From NCBI GenBank assembly GCA_015061615.1, contig SUWE01000009.1:1-63115 (forward strand): a stretch of DNA of 63,115 nt, in the 5' to 3' direction. How positions within the stretch are numbered: the first letter of the stretch is position 1; every line of letters starts with the position of its first letter. Shown piece after piece: positions 25,480 to 35,074 of the stretch. This stretch comes from Lentisphaerota bacterium (GTDB taxonomy: Bacteria > Verrucomicrobiota > Lentisphaeria > Victivallales > Victivallaceae). The notes beneath the pieces were generated by a model. That model did no database searches. It worked only from the letters and a program-made list of their open reading frames with translations, and had not been told where the DNA came from. Both the position numbers and the translations under genes were made by a program.

Positions 25480-28400
25480 ATGGCAAGATACGACATATAC
25501 AGCGGCATTATCAGCAGCGGATTGACTCTGTCATACCAAGATTACATGTACATTTCTTCTGGAGGCACTGCCAACAGCACCACCGTTAGTTCAGGGGGCA
25601 CCATGTGCATCTCTTCAGGCGGAACAGCGAACAGCACTACTGTTAATTCAAGTGGCTACATGTACATCTCCTCCGGCGGAGTGGCAAACAGCACCACTGT
25701 TAATTTCTGGGGCTCCATGTTCATCTCCTCGGGCGGGATGGCGAACAACACTACCGTTAGTTCAGGGGGCTACATGTACATCCGCTCCGGCGGGACAGCA
25801 AACAGCACCACCGTTAATTTCAGGGGCTGGATGTACATCGACTCCGGAGGTACAGCAAACAGTTCATTTGTCACGAATGGAGGGTATTTACATATTTCCT
25901 CCGGTGGCATTGCCAATCACACGATACTCAACGACGGATCTTTGGTGGTTTCCAAGGGAGGAATCGCAAGCGATACAAGAGTGATGTATGACAGTTGGAT
26001 AACAGTATATGGGGCTGTGTATAACACCGAAATGACAGCCCGGAAAGAATATTATGAATCTGCTGTTTTACGCATTTCCAACGGAGGATATGCCAATTCC
26101 ACTTTTGTGAATAACGGCTGTTTTATGTATGTAGACAGCAAAAGCATTGCTGAAAATACGGTTGTGAACTCTCAAGGCTCAATGCATGTATTGAGTTCAG
26201 GAGAAGCATTAAGCACAACAATAAACAAATGGGGATATGCGTCTGTTTATTGCAATGGAAAAATAAGCGGCACAATAGTTAATAATTTGGGTTCACTGAG
26301 CATTGACAGTTCCACAGCTATTGACACAGTAATCAATTCCGGCGGTCGCATGACTCAAGATGACGGTTACGCAGAGGGTACAACGATCAATAACGGCGGT
26401 AAATTCACCATATATAGCGCCGTTGCCGCCAATACAGCAGTCAACTCCGGCGGCAGTTTTTGCATCGGTAACAAAGCATATGCAAGTAATACGCAAATCG
26501 ATATTGGTGGCTTCATGTGCATCTCCTCCGGCGGCACGGCACTGGATACGACAGTAAGCTCCGGAGGAAAAATATACCTCCTTTCAGGGGGAACAGCGAC
26601 CAATATCATTGCAGAATCCGGAGCTGAACTGAGCATATATGTAGCAACTAATACTTATATCAGCGGAACATTCGCCGGTTCATCCTTTGAAATGACCAAC
26701 GCGTATATATCAGGTTACACAATTTATTCCAGCGGAGTTATGTGGGTTACTTCCGGGGGGACAGCAGAGGGAACCACCATAACTTCAAGAGCGCACATGT
26801 ATCTCTCTGGAGGCATAGGAAATAACAATATTGTGGATTATGGCGGTCAAATGAATATTTACTCAGGGGGTAAAGTCGCTGATACTACCGTAAACCGCTA
26901 TGGATATATGTACATCGAAACAGATGGATTGGCAAGCAATACGGTGATCAATTCAAATGGTCGCATGTATATTTACGGCATACATGATGGAACATTGCAG
27001 ATTGAAAGCGGAGCAACTGTTTCAGCGTATTCCGGAGCGAAAATTGATTTTACCGTGGCAGACCGGAACACAGAAGATGGCTTCTTGATCAATGATTTAT
27101 CGTTGATTCAAGGCGCGCCAACTTATACAATAACTGTTTCGGCAGATCAAGCAGACGGCACTTACAAACTTGCGCAAGGTGCAAGCAACGTTACCGACAC
27201 GCTCACTATCGGAGATGGTACAGTCAATTACGGTTCAATTACCGTCAACGGTGCTGATTTTGTCTATAATGACACAGTTTATTCTCTTGATCAGGTCGAT
27301 GGAAATCTCACTTTGACCATCAAAACTCCGGATATTACCCCTCCGACACTTACCATTACCGGAAACGCAACAACTCCGACAAATCAGGATGTGGTTCTCA
27401 AAATCTCCGCTAATGAAAATTGTACCATTTTGTACAACATCGACAACGGTGAATGGCAGACCTATTCCGACGGAATCACCGTAATTGCCAACGGCACAGT
27501 AAATATCAAAGCTACCGATGAGGCGGGCAACGTTACTGAAAAGTCGGTCGTGGTGGATATGATCGACAAAATCGCTCCCACTCTTGAGATTTCCGGTAAT
27601 GCAACCGAGCCGACTAATCAGGATGTAGTCTTAACCGCAACCGCCAGTGACGGTACGGTGGAATACTTTGCCAACGGCAAGTGGAATTCCGGCAACAGTT
27701 TGACTGTTGCCGAAAACGGAACTTACCAGTTCCGTGTCACCGATGCGGCGGGTAATGTCACTGAAAAATCCGTTACGGTCGATATGATCGACAAAGTCGT
27801 GCCGGATAAACCAGCAGTCAAGGCGGATATTACCGGCGAAACCACCGGAGCAGTGACCGTTTCCGCCATATTCAGCAACGATTCTGTGATCACGGAATTT
27901 TCACTGGATAACAAAACTTGGCAAACCTATACCGATGGCGTGATTATGGAATGCAATGGTACGGTCTACTTCCGCGGAATCGACGCCGCCGGAAACATTT
28001 CCGCTGTAACCGCTTATGAGGTAAATAATATCATTGCCGTTTCAGATGTGATTGGTGATGACCTTGACGGAAACGGACTTGCCGATGTTATCCTTGTTCA
28101 CACGAAGCAGGGATACTCCGGAGCTTGGCTTACAACAGGAGATGCTTCGGTTATCAAGTGGGGCAGTCTTTCAAATGTCAACGCGGGAACGGAAATCCTC
28201 GGTACCGGAACTCTGTATGGAAGTGAAAGTGACGGTCAGGATATCTTCTTTGCCGACAGCAAATCCGTCGGTGCCTGGAATGTCGTTGACGGCAAAGTTA
28301 CCGGATACAAATCAGTTATGAGTGTGAACTCCACCACCAACGTCCTCGGACTTGGTGATTTCAACGGTGACGGTGCGACGGATATCCTTCTGCGCTCGAC

Positions 28401-28929
28401 TAATGGCGATTTGGGATACTACAACACTGACGGAACCGGATTCACTTATCTCAAAGGATTGGGTAAGGAGTGGACAGTTGCGGCGATAGGCGACCTCAAC
28501 GGTGACGGCTTGGATGATGTCGTCCTCCGTCACAATGCCGGATTTGCCGGAACATTCCTCACTCAGGAAAACGGAACCGTCAAATGGGCGAATTTGGACA
28601 CTCTTTCCAACGATATGACCATTGTGGGAACGGGTGACTTCAACGGCGACGGTATCGACGATGTCCTCCTTCAGAATAAATCCAACGGCTGGGTCGGAGC
28701 ATGGATCGTCGAAGATGGTTCTGTTGACAGCTTCATTGGTTTGTGCAAAAACAAAAACTCCATCGAACAAATCGCGGACTTCAACGGCGACGGAATCGAC
28801 GACCTGCGTATCCGCACCGACAAAGGCGATATCGGCGTACTTTATGTCAAAGGCGCAGACACTACCGAATGGAAATATTTCCAGAGTGTCGGTAAGGAGT
28901 GGGATACCTCGTCTGCTCTGATCTCGTAA
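25480..28929 (+). CDS. Giant AIDA-repeat / Ig-like / FG-GAP repeat protein
   Basis: The 1149-residue product has three zones. Residues about 20-510 are some two dozen strand-turn-strand repeats built on YMYISSGGTANSTTV, the AIDA-type passenger repeat. Residues about 615-850 hold three Ig-like modules, two of them near duplicates with TNQDVVL and AGNVTEKSV. Residues about 857-1149 are FG-GAP/VCBS-like repeats with calcium-loop motifs such as DFNGDGIDDVLL and DLNGDGLDDVVL. There is no signal peptide and no C-terminal autotransporter barrel. I chose ATG 25480 (AGAAAGG upstream) over an earlier in-frame ATG because it puts the first repeat near the N-terminus. A surface role is inferred from the repeats only. 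Confidence 0.8.
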   Translation: MARYDIYSGIISSGLTLSYQDYMYISSGGTANSTTVSSGGTMCISSGGTANSTTVNSSGYMYISSGGVANSTTVNFWGSMFISSGGMANNTTVSSGGYMYIRSGGTANSTTVNFRGWMYIDSGGTANSSFVTNGGYLHISSGGIANHTILNDGSLVVSKGGIASDTRVMYDSWITVYGAVYNTEMTARKEYYESAVLRISNGGYANSTFVNNGCFMYVDSKSIAENTVVNSQGSMHVLSSGEALSTTINKWGYASVYCNGKISGTIVNNLGSLSIDSSTAIDTVINSGGRMTQDDGYAEGTTINNGGKFTIYSAVAANTAVNSGGSFCIGNKAYASNTQIDIGGFMCISSGGTALDTTVSSGGKIYLLSGGTATNIIAESGAELSIYVATNTYISGTFAGSSFEMTNAYISGYTIYSSGVMWVTSGGTAEGTTITSRAHMYLSGGIGNNNIVDYGGQMNIYSGGKVADTTVNRYGYMYIETDGLASNTVINSNGRMYIYGIHDGTLQIESGATVSAYSGAKIDFTVADRNTEDGFLINDLSLIQGAPTYTITVSADQADGTYKLAQGASNVTDTLTIGDGTVNYGSITVNGADFVYNDTVYSLDQVDGNLTLTIKTPDITPPTLTITGNATTPTNQDVVLKISANENCTILYNIDNGEWQTYSDGITVIANGTVNIKATDEAGNVTEKSVVVDMIDKIAPTLEISGNATEPTNQDVVLTATASDGTVEYFANGKWNSGNSLTVAENGTYQFRVTDAAGNVTEKSVTVDMIDKVVPDKPAVKADITGETTGAVTVSAIFSNDSVITEFSLDNKTWQTYTDGVIMECNGTVYFRGIDAAGNISAVTAYEVNNIIAVSDVIGDDLDGNGLADVILVHTKQGYSGAWLTTGDASVIKWGSLSNVNAGTEILGTGTLYGSESDGQDIFFADSKSVGAWNVVDGKVTGYKSVMSVNSTTNVLGLGDFNGDGATDILLRSTNGDLGYYNTDGTGFTYLKGLGKEWTVAAIGDLNGDGLDDVVLRHNAGFAGTFLTQENGTVKWANLDTLSNDMTIVGTGDFNGDGIDDVLLQNKSNGWVGAWIVEDGSVDSFIGLCKNKNSIEQIADFNGDGIDDLRIRTDKGDIGVLYVKGADTTEWKYFQSVGKEWDTSSALIS

Positions 28930-29031
28930 ACAGGCTGGGCGTTAATACGGATAAGTACGGAAAAAATACTGCCGTTTATCGGCTCCGTAAGCATCCGTTC
29001 ATATCCGTACATATCCGTACATAACGATCGT

Positions 29032-29049
29032 TCCGCCATGCATGGCGGA
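29032..29049. repeat. Perfect 18-bp palindrome
   Basis: TCCGCCATGCATGGCGGA is fully self-complementary. It lies between two convergent genes, just before a terminator hairpin and after two tandem copies of CATATCCGTA. Confidence 0.7.
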
Positions 29050-29062
29050 GCTTGAATGTAAA

Positions 29063-29107
29063 GGGGCTGAGCGCAAAACCTGATGTTTTGCGCTCAACCC
29101 CCTTTTT
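29063..29107 (+). terminator. Hairpin terminator built from the GGGGCTGAGCGC repeat
   Basis: GGGGCTGAGCGCAAAAC and GTTTTGCGCTCAACCCC pair along 17 positions with one mismatch and a 5-base loop, followed by CTTTTT. It separates the convergent AIDA-repeat and MlaA-fusion genes. The same arms bound the 411-bp segment at 10595. Confidence 0.85.
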
Positions 29108-29162
29108 GTAAAGCAAGCAACTGTCACGCAAAATTGCGTAACTTTGCACACTGCGGCAGCTT

Positions 29163-31235
29163 TTATTCCGCCGCTTTTATTACAGCTTCAAGCACCTGCT
29201 TGTAATAGAGGTTGCCGAGGTGTCCGCCGTTGGAAAACCATGTGATGCGCTCCTTCAAAAGAGAATCGAGCCATGCACGCTCTGCGGGTGAAAGCAGAAA
29301 ATCATCCGCATTATGGAATACCCGTATTTTCGGTGATTTGCTCAAGGTTCCGGCAATGGATTTAAGGTGGGAATCTGCGAGCAGCTCCTCCACACTCCTG
29401 CCCGGATAGGACGGAGCAAGGATATTGTGTGCATACTCTTTGAATGTCACCTTGTCCAGCTGTTGATAAAGTTCATTTCTATCTCCCCACTTATACTCTT
29501 TGAAACCGGGGATGGGATTTTCTTTATGCGCCGCCATAAGCATTTCACGCATGGAAAGTTTCAGGAATATCCCGGCAACTGCCTTCGCCGATTCAGGGTC
29601 AAGCGGCAGCATGAAACTGCGGTATTTTTCAATATCCTCCTTATCCCCTGCATGGAGGTAATGAGGAGCAAATTTTATCAGGAGATTTCCGGCAGCGGTG
29701 ATGACCTTTTCCCGCATTTTACTCTTGCTCCACCCGGCGGTGGAGTTGACCATCGAATCAATGGAATTCAACGCCGTTTCCAGAGAGACCGGAGGATTTA
29801 CCGCAATAAAACGGGTGATTTTCATCGTCGGATCTTTTTCCTCAAGTTCCGCAAGTTTCAAGGTTTGGATTCCCCCCATGCTGTAACCGCAGATAACGAT
29901 TTCAGGGTCGTCGATCCATTCGCGCTCTTTGAGATCGGCAAGCACCGCCTTGATTGCACAGCGGACACGGGCAGCATCGTCGGGCAGATATCCGGGCAGA
30001 CGGCATTTGCCGTCGGCAACGATAAAGCGCCAGTTGAAAGTGCTGTCAAGAGTCAGAACTTTGAATCCGGCATTGTTGAACTGTTCGGCAAGCGCAAGAA
30101 GCGTGGAGTTATTGTAAGTTCCGCCGATACCGGAAAGCATAACAGCAAGTTTTTCTTTGCGCGCTTTGACCTGAGTTTCTTCAGGCGCCTTCCAGAAACT
30201 GTAACGCAATTTGGGACGGTCGGCAGCGATTTCCACTTCGCGGCAATATGAATCGCTCCAGAAATCACTGTTGAAAAGCGACAGCGGCATGTACCACCAG
30301 TCGCGGTCACGCTGGACTTGAAAGAGCATCACCCGCAGAGTATCGGTATAAGTTCCCTGAGAAAAATAATTCGGCAGAACTGAATACGTTCCGGCAGAAA
30401 GTTCAGACGGTCTGGCGGGCGGAACACACGGAGGAACCGGCTGTTTCACAACTTTTCCATCCGGACCGAGGGATTTTTTGTACGCTTCGATCTGCCGCAA
30501 CGTTTCCTCATAAAACCAGTGGCGCAGCTGAAGTTCACGCCGGATAAGCATCAGCTGGCGGTAGTTTTTGTAGGGGTCGAAAGCACCGTCAACGATTCCG
30601 GCATATCCGCTCTGGGCAACGGTCATGCGGTTGAGGAATGTGGCATATCCGGCATAGGGGATATAGGTTTTCAAATCGAATGCCGTATCGAAAAACAATC
30701 CGGTAAGGTCTCTGCCGTTCATCGATGGAACGACCGGCAGGATAAAGGTTTCACCCGGTCCGATACCCCATGCGTAAAATGCCTGTCCGAAATCAGCTTC
30801 CGCAGGATAGATGCCCCACCATGATTTTGCCACATCAAAAATACCGGCAATGCCGAGCGTGGTATTGGCAAGAAAACGCAGAGATTCCGTTCCGGCAGCA
30901 CCCCAGCGCGCCTGCAAAAGCAGACTTACCGCCCGCGCCGGATACTCCAGATTCACGCAGACATTGTTGAAATGGTGGACAAAAGGACGGGGAAAGATCG
31001 TCGTATAGACTCTGCCCAGCGGATCGGCACCGTAGGTCATAAGAAAATCGGTACAGCTGAACATTGCGCGGTTGAATCCCTCATACGGGTCATTGCCGCC
31101 CAGCATATTTTCGACTTCGGTCGGTGTCCATGCTTCCGGATGTTCTTCGGGAAGACGGTCAAACGGATGATGACAGCCGGTAATAAACACCGCCGCCAGC
31201 AGTAAAACCCCCGTAATGCGGAACAATTTTTTCAT
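29163..31235 (-). CDS. MlaA/VacJ-type lipoprotein fused to an alpha/beta-hydrolase
   Basis: The 690-residue product has a lipoprotein signal (VFITGC). Residues about 45-260 are an MlaA domain: NDPYEGFNRAMFSC, then FLANTTLGIAGIFDVA, GQAFYAWGIGPG and YIPYAGYATF. MlaA lipoproteins sit in the outer membrane and remove misplaced phospholipids toward the inner membrane. Residues about 350-690 form an alpha/beta-hydrolase with nucleophile elbow GYSMGG (Ser452), a likely acid at Asp644/645 (HNADDF) and His672 (GGHLGN). Normal MlaA is about 250 residues, so the C-terminal enzyme is extra. A lipase or phospholipase role is inferred. It follows an MFS gene by 17 bases. Confidence 0.85.
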   Translation of the reverse strand: MKKLFRITGVLLLAAVFITGCHHPFDRLPEEHPEAWTPTEVENMLGGNDPYEGFNRAMFSCTDFLMTYGADPLGRVYTTIFPRPFVHHFNNVCVNLEYPARAVSLLLQARWGAAGTESLRFLANTTLGIAGIFDVAKSWWGIYPAEADFGQAFYAWGIGPGETFILPVVPSMNGRDLTGLFFDTAFDLKTYIPYAGYATFLNRMTVAQSGYAGIVDGAFDPYKNYRQLMLIRRELQLRHWFYEETLRQIEAYKKSLGPDGKVVKQPVPPCVPPARPSELSAGTYSVLPNYFSQGTYTDTLRVMLFQVQRDRDWWYMPLSLFNSDFWSDSYCREVEIAADRPKLRYSFWKAPEETQVKARKEKLAVMLSGIGGTYNNSTLLALAEQFNNAGFKVLTLDSTFNWRFIVADGKCRLPGYLPDDAARVRCAIKAVLADLKEREWIDDPEIVICGYSMGGIQTLKLAELEEKDPTMKITRFIAVNPPVSLETALNSIDSMVNSTAGWSKSKMREKVITAAGNLLIKFAPHYLHAGDKEDIEKYRSFMLPLDPESAKAVAGIFLKLSMREMLMAAHKENPIPGFKEYKWGDRNELYQQLDKVTFKEYAHNILAPSYPGRSVEELLADSHLKSIAGTLSKSPKIRVFHNADDFLLSPAERAWLDSLLKERITWFSNGGHLGNLYYKQVLEAVIKAAE

Positions 31236-31252
31236 TTTACCCCTTTTCTGAA

Positions 31253-32539
31253 TTACTCCAATCCTTTACTTTTAAGCTCTCTTGCCATTGCTATACCAAT
31301 GGGTATCATCAGCGGAACCATGAGAATGAAAATGATTGCTTCCGCCCAGTAAATACCCCGCAGACCGAATGATACGCCGACTGACCAGCTGACAAATGAA
31401 CACAACACCCCTCCCGCAGTGGAAAGACTGCCTGACCAGCCGAAATAAGTTCCTCTCAGCTCAGGACGGGTAATTTTTGTAAGCATCAGCTGCAAAATTG
31501 GCAGAATGCCGCCCGCAGCAAAATAGGCAAAAAATCTGGATACTGCAAGTGAAGTTATCCCCGGCGACATGATCTGAGCCGCCACACCTGCCGCACTGGC
31601 AATCAATACGGGAATAAGCAGACGGCGCGGCAAAATCCGGTCACACAGCCAGCCGATACACACTCCGGAAAGGATTCCGCCAAGCGCGGCTACGGCACTG
31701 ATTATACCGGTAAAGAAAACCGAACCGCCTTCAAGTTTGAATATCCCGAAATTCCAGACTGCAGTTTCCCCCGCTTTGAGAACATCAGCGACCAACTCCG
31801 CCAGAAACGGTTCGTCGATACGGCGGGCGATCCCCATCATCAGCACAAGGATCATGATTCCGGAAACTGCCGGAGTGAGCATCTCCTTCAGCGGACGCTT
31901 GACCTTTTCAAGTTTTTTGCGTTCCGTTTTCGGGTCGAAATCCTCTTTGACGAACAGAAGCACCAGCACACCGCTCAATGCGTAGACGACACCGCAGCTG
32001 ACAAAAGCAGTGGTGTAGCCGAATTTTTCAGCGATGACGCCGCCGACAAGATAGCCGAGCATGTGACCGCTCCAGAGAGCGGTACTCAATACACCGAGAA
32101 CAAAGCCGTGCTTTTCCGAAGGAGCAGTACTTACAGCAAGCGTCTGGGCGGGATTGTAGGTTCCGGAAAAAAACGAACAGCAGAAACGCACCAGAAAAAG
32201 TATCCAGATATTCGGTGCAAACGCCAGAAGCGGATAAAATACCGCCGCGGCAAAACTTGCCCTCAAAAGCATGAGTTTGCGGCCGAAACGGTCGGCGAGC
32301 ATTCCCCAGACGATCATCGCACCGCAGAGACTTATCATACCGCAGAAATAGTAAGCGGAAATGTACTGCAAGCGCAGAGCGCGGTCGGTTATCCCCAGAT
32401 ACTCTTCCATGACCCGCGGGATAAACGGCATACAGCTGCCGAATCCGGCAAGAGAAAGAAATTGTGAAAGCCAGATAACAAAAAGATTGCGTTTCCAGTA
32501 AGAATTGGCTGCCTTGCCCCCGCCCTGTCCGTTCGGCAT
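31253..32539 (-). CDS. MFS transporter
   Basis: The 428-residue protein has 12 probable membrane helices and the MFS loop motif GMLADRFGRKLMLLR between helices 2 and 3. The second half repeats a related loop (GWLCDRILPRRLL). The substrate cannot be read from sequence. The MlaA-hydrolase fusion follows 17 bases downstream on the same strand. A lysophospholipid or fatty-acid carrier working with it is possible but speculative. The gene is divergent from the dGTPase operon. Confidence 0.85.
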   Translation of the reverse strand: MPNGQGGGKAANSYWKRNLFVIWLSQFLSLAGFGSCMPFIPRVMEEYLGITDRALRLQYISAYYFCGMISLCGAMIVWGMLADRFGRKLMLLRASFAAAVFYPLLAFAPNIWILFLVRFCCSFFSGTYNPAQTLAVSTAPSEKHGFVLGVLSTALWSGHMLGYLVGGVIAEKFGYTTAFVSCGVVYALSGVLVLLFVKEDFDPKTERKKLEKVKRPLKEMLTPAVSGIMILVLMMGIARRIDEPFLAELVADVLKAGETAVWNFGIFKLEGGSVFFTGIISAVAALGGILSGVCIGWLCDRILPRRLLIPVLIASAAGVAAQIMSPGITSLAVSRFFAYFAAGGILPILQLMLTKITRPELRGTYFGWSGSLSTAGGVLCSFVSWSVGVSFGLRGIYWAEAIIFILMVPLMIPIGIAMARELKSKGLE

Positions 32540-32681
32540 AAAAAACTCCTCTGTACATTATTCAGAAATTATCCCTGCATATAATATAACGGAGTATTTG
32601 AAAAAGTCAACATTATTTTGCGTATATGCACTTGTAAAATCGGATATAATGATTATATTACACAAATGGAGAAATTATACA

Positions 32682-34007
32682 ATGAATATGATGAATTGGA
32701 AACAACTTTTATCCCCGCACCGGCTCGGAACAGATATTCCGGGAAAGATATCTCCGGAGCGTTCCCCCTTCCAGCGGGACTTTGACCGTATTGTATTCAG
32801 CGGCAGTTTCCGCCGTTTGCAGGATAAGACTCAGGTATTCCCCCTTTCCGGTTCAACGGATATACATACCCGTCTGACTCACAGCATGGAAACAAGCAGC
32901 ATCGCCCGCAGTCTGGGTACTGCCGCAGGGGTATCCATCTGCAGAGAGTACGACACCGACGGAGCGCATCCGAGTGATATCGGCGCCGCTGTCGCCGCCG
33001 CCGCGCTGGCACATGACATCGGCAATCCGCCATTGGGTCATGCCGGAGAAGAAGCAATACGTTACTGGTTTGAAAATTCCCCTTCCGGACAGGCGATACG
33101 GGAAAAGATGACTCCTGCGGAAAGAGCCGACTTTGAACACTACGATGGCAACGCTCAGGGTTTCCGTGTTCTTGCCCGGCTTGAAATGTCCGACCGCCCC
33201 GGCGGAATGCAGCTCACCTGCGCCACTCTGGGAACATTTGCAAAATATCCCGGTTCTTCCGGTGCGCATCTCAAAAAATGCGGATTTTTCCAGCAGGAAA
33301 AAGAGCTTTTCACCACCGTTGCAAACTCCTGCGGAATGCTGCCTGACGGCAAAGAGTGCTGGAAACGCCATCCGCTGAGCTTCCTCCTTGAAGCGGCAGA
33401 TGATATAGCTTATCTCACGGTCGATTTTGAAGATGCCATGCGTTTGGGATTGATCGAATACGGCGAACTGGAAAAATATTTTCTGGATATCATCAACACA
33501 GAGTATTCCGTAAATTACGTCAAAACCCTTTCCAACTCCCGCCGCAAAGCGGAGTTTCTCAGAGCGCAGGCGATCGGGGTACTTGTCCGTTCTGCGGCAG
33601 ATGAGTTCATCCGGCATCACGATGAACTGCTTGCCGGCACATGGAACACACCGCTGACGGAGATAATTCCCCAGAAAGATATTCTTGCATCCATAAGAGC
33701 CCGCAGTACGGCGGATATCTACAATCATCAATCCATTGCGGAGATCGTCGGCAGCGGATTCGAGCTGGTAATGGGTATGCTTGACTTTTTCGTTCCCTGC
33801 ATAAGTGAAGTGGCAAGGGAAAACTCCGGCGGAGCAAAGGCTTCCACCAGAAGCAGACGCATCGCCGCGATGCTGCCTGATGTGCTGGTAAATCCCGGTT
33901 TGGACAATGAATATCTCAGGCTGCTTGCCATTCTCGACTATATTTCAGCGATGACAGACCGCTGTGCGGTATCATTATATCAGAAATTGAAAGGAATCTC
34001 ACTGTGA
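32682..34007 (+). CDS. dgt: Deoxyguanosinetriphosphate triphosphohydrolase-like protein
   Basis: The 441-residue product is an HD-domain dNTPase. FSGSFRRLQDKTQVFPL and HTRLTHSMETSSIARSLG are family motifs, and LAHDIGNPPLGHAGEEAI carries the metal-binding HD pair. It would cut dGTP (or other dNTPs) to the nucleoside and triphosphate. ATG 32682 has GGAG ten bases upstream; longer in-frame starts lie in AT-rich non-coding sequence. The stop overlaps the GTG of the kinase gene (GTGA). Confidence 0.92.
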   Translation: MNMMNWKQLLSPHRLGTDIPGKISPERSPFQRDFDRIVFSGSFRRLQDKTQVFPLSGSTDIHTRLTHSMETSSIARSLGTAAGVSICREYDTDGAHPSDIGAAVAAAALAHDIGNPPLGHAGEEAIRYWFENSPSGQAIREKMTPAERADFEHYDGNAQGFRVLARLEMSDRPGGMQLTCATLGTFAKYPGSSGAHLKKCGFFQQEKELFTTVANSCGMLPDGKECWKRHPLSFLLEAADDIAYLTVDFEDAMRLGLIEYGELEKYFLDIINTEYSVNYVKTLSNSRRKAEFLRAQAIGVLVRSAADEFIRHHDELLAGTWNTPLTEIIPQKDILASIRARSTADIYNHQSIAEIVGSGFELVMGMLDFFVPCISEVARENSGGAKASTRSRRIAAMLPDVLVNPGLDNEYLRLLAILDYISAMTDRCAVSLYQKLKGISL

Positions 34008-35074
34008 TCAATACAACCAATGAATTGGCAGGTCGTACCGTCGGCGGATGCGAACTCATCCGTCAGCTCGGCGGCGGCAACAACGGTGTGGTGTATCTTG
34101 CCCATCAGAAAAAACTCAACCGTCATGTTGCATGCAAGATCATTTCCCCTGAATTACAGGATGATCCGGACTTCATGGATAACCTTTACGCCGAAGCATC
34201 AAATGCCGCAAGATTGACTCATCCCAATATCATCCAGGCACTTGATGCCGGTGATGACAACGGTCTGAAATATTTTCTCATGGAATATGTCGACGGCTGT
34301 TCACTGGAAGATATCCGCGCAAACTCACCGGAAATAATTTCCACTTCGTTCCTGCTGAGAATAGCACTTCAACTGGTCGATGCGATGGATTACGCATGGA
34401 GAGAGTTCCGCATGGTCCACGGCGATATCAAACCCGGCAATATGATGATAACCCGCAACGGTTACAAACTCAAAATCGGCGATCTGGGGCTGGCGCATTC
34501 GGCAAACGGCAGTTCCGGCGCGCCGGATGATGTGATGATAACCCCGCTTTATGCCGCTCCGGAAATCATCACCACCCAACGGGCATCCAACGATCCGCGC
34601 AGTGACATTTACAGTTTCGGAATCATGCTTTATGAACTTTTCTGCGGAACGACCCCCTTCACCGGAACAGTCGAAGAACTGCTGCAAAGCCACGTTTACC
34701 AGATGCCAAAACCGCTTTTCAAAATGAATCCGGATATGGATAAGGAACTTTCACAGCTTATCGACTCGATGATCTCCAAAAATCCGGAATACCGTCCCAA
34801 AGACTGGAAGGCGCTGAAAGTCGCATTGCAGGGTATCTACAACCGGCTCCACCCGGCAGTACAGGTACCGGAAGTCGGAAATTCCGCTGCCGGCAAAGCC
34901 ACCCCCATACTCAATCAGACATCAGCGAACAATATCGGCAAATCATGGAGCGCAGAGGAACAGAAGAAAAAAACACTTCTTGAAAAAGCCCCATGGCTGC
35001 TGCCTGCGGCACTTCTGGTGCTTATTCTGATAGCATTGCTTTCGATCGTCATAAATTTAGGTTTGTTCAAATGA
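34004..35074 (+). CDS. Membrane-anchored Ser/Thr protein kinase (Hanks type)
   Basis: The 356-residue protein has a kinase domain at residues about 13-285 and one C-terminal membrane helix at about 331-352. Visible motifs are the glycine loop LGGGNNGVVYLA, Lys45 in VACK, Glu64, the catalytic loop HGDIKPGN (139-146), DLG (160-162) in place of DFG, and APE. HGD instead of HRD means it is a non-RD kinase. The GTG start overlaps the dgt stop and its own stop overlaps the fumarase alpha ATG. It lacks PASTA or other sensor repeats. Its targets are unknown. Confidence 0.9.
   Translation: MINTTNELAGRTVGGCELIRQLGGGNNGVVYLAHQKKLNRHVACKIISPELQDDPDFMDNLYAEASNAARLTHPNIIQALDAGDDNGLKYFLMEYVDGCSLEDIRANSPEIISTSFLLRIALQLVDAMDYAWREFRMVHGDIKPGNMMITRNGYKLKIGDLGLAHSANGSSGAPDDVMITPLYAAPEIITTQRASNDPRSDIYSFGIMLYELFCGTTPFTGTVEELLQSHVYQMPKPLFKMNPDMDKELSQLIDSMISKNPEYRPKDWKALKVALQGIYNRLHPAVQVPEVGNSAAGKATPILNQTSANNIGKSWSAEEQKKKTLLEKAPWLLPAALLVLILIALLSIVINLGLFK

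Noticed and set aside
25560..25860. CRISPR-like spacing of repeated DNA
   Set aside because: The repeats are in frame, encode AIDA protein repeats and vary as coding sequence does; there are no unique equal-length spacers.
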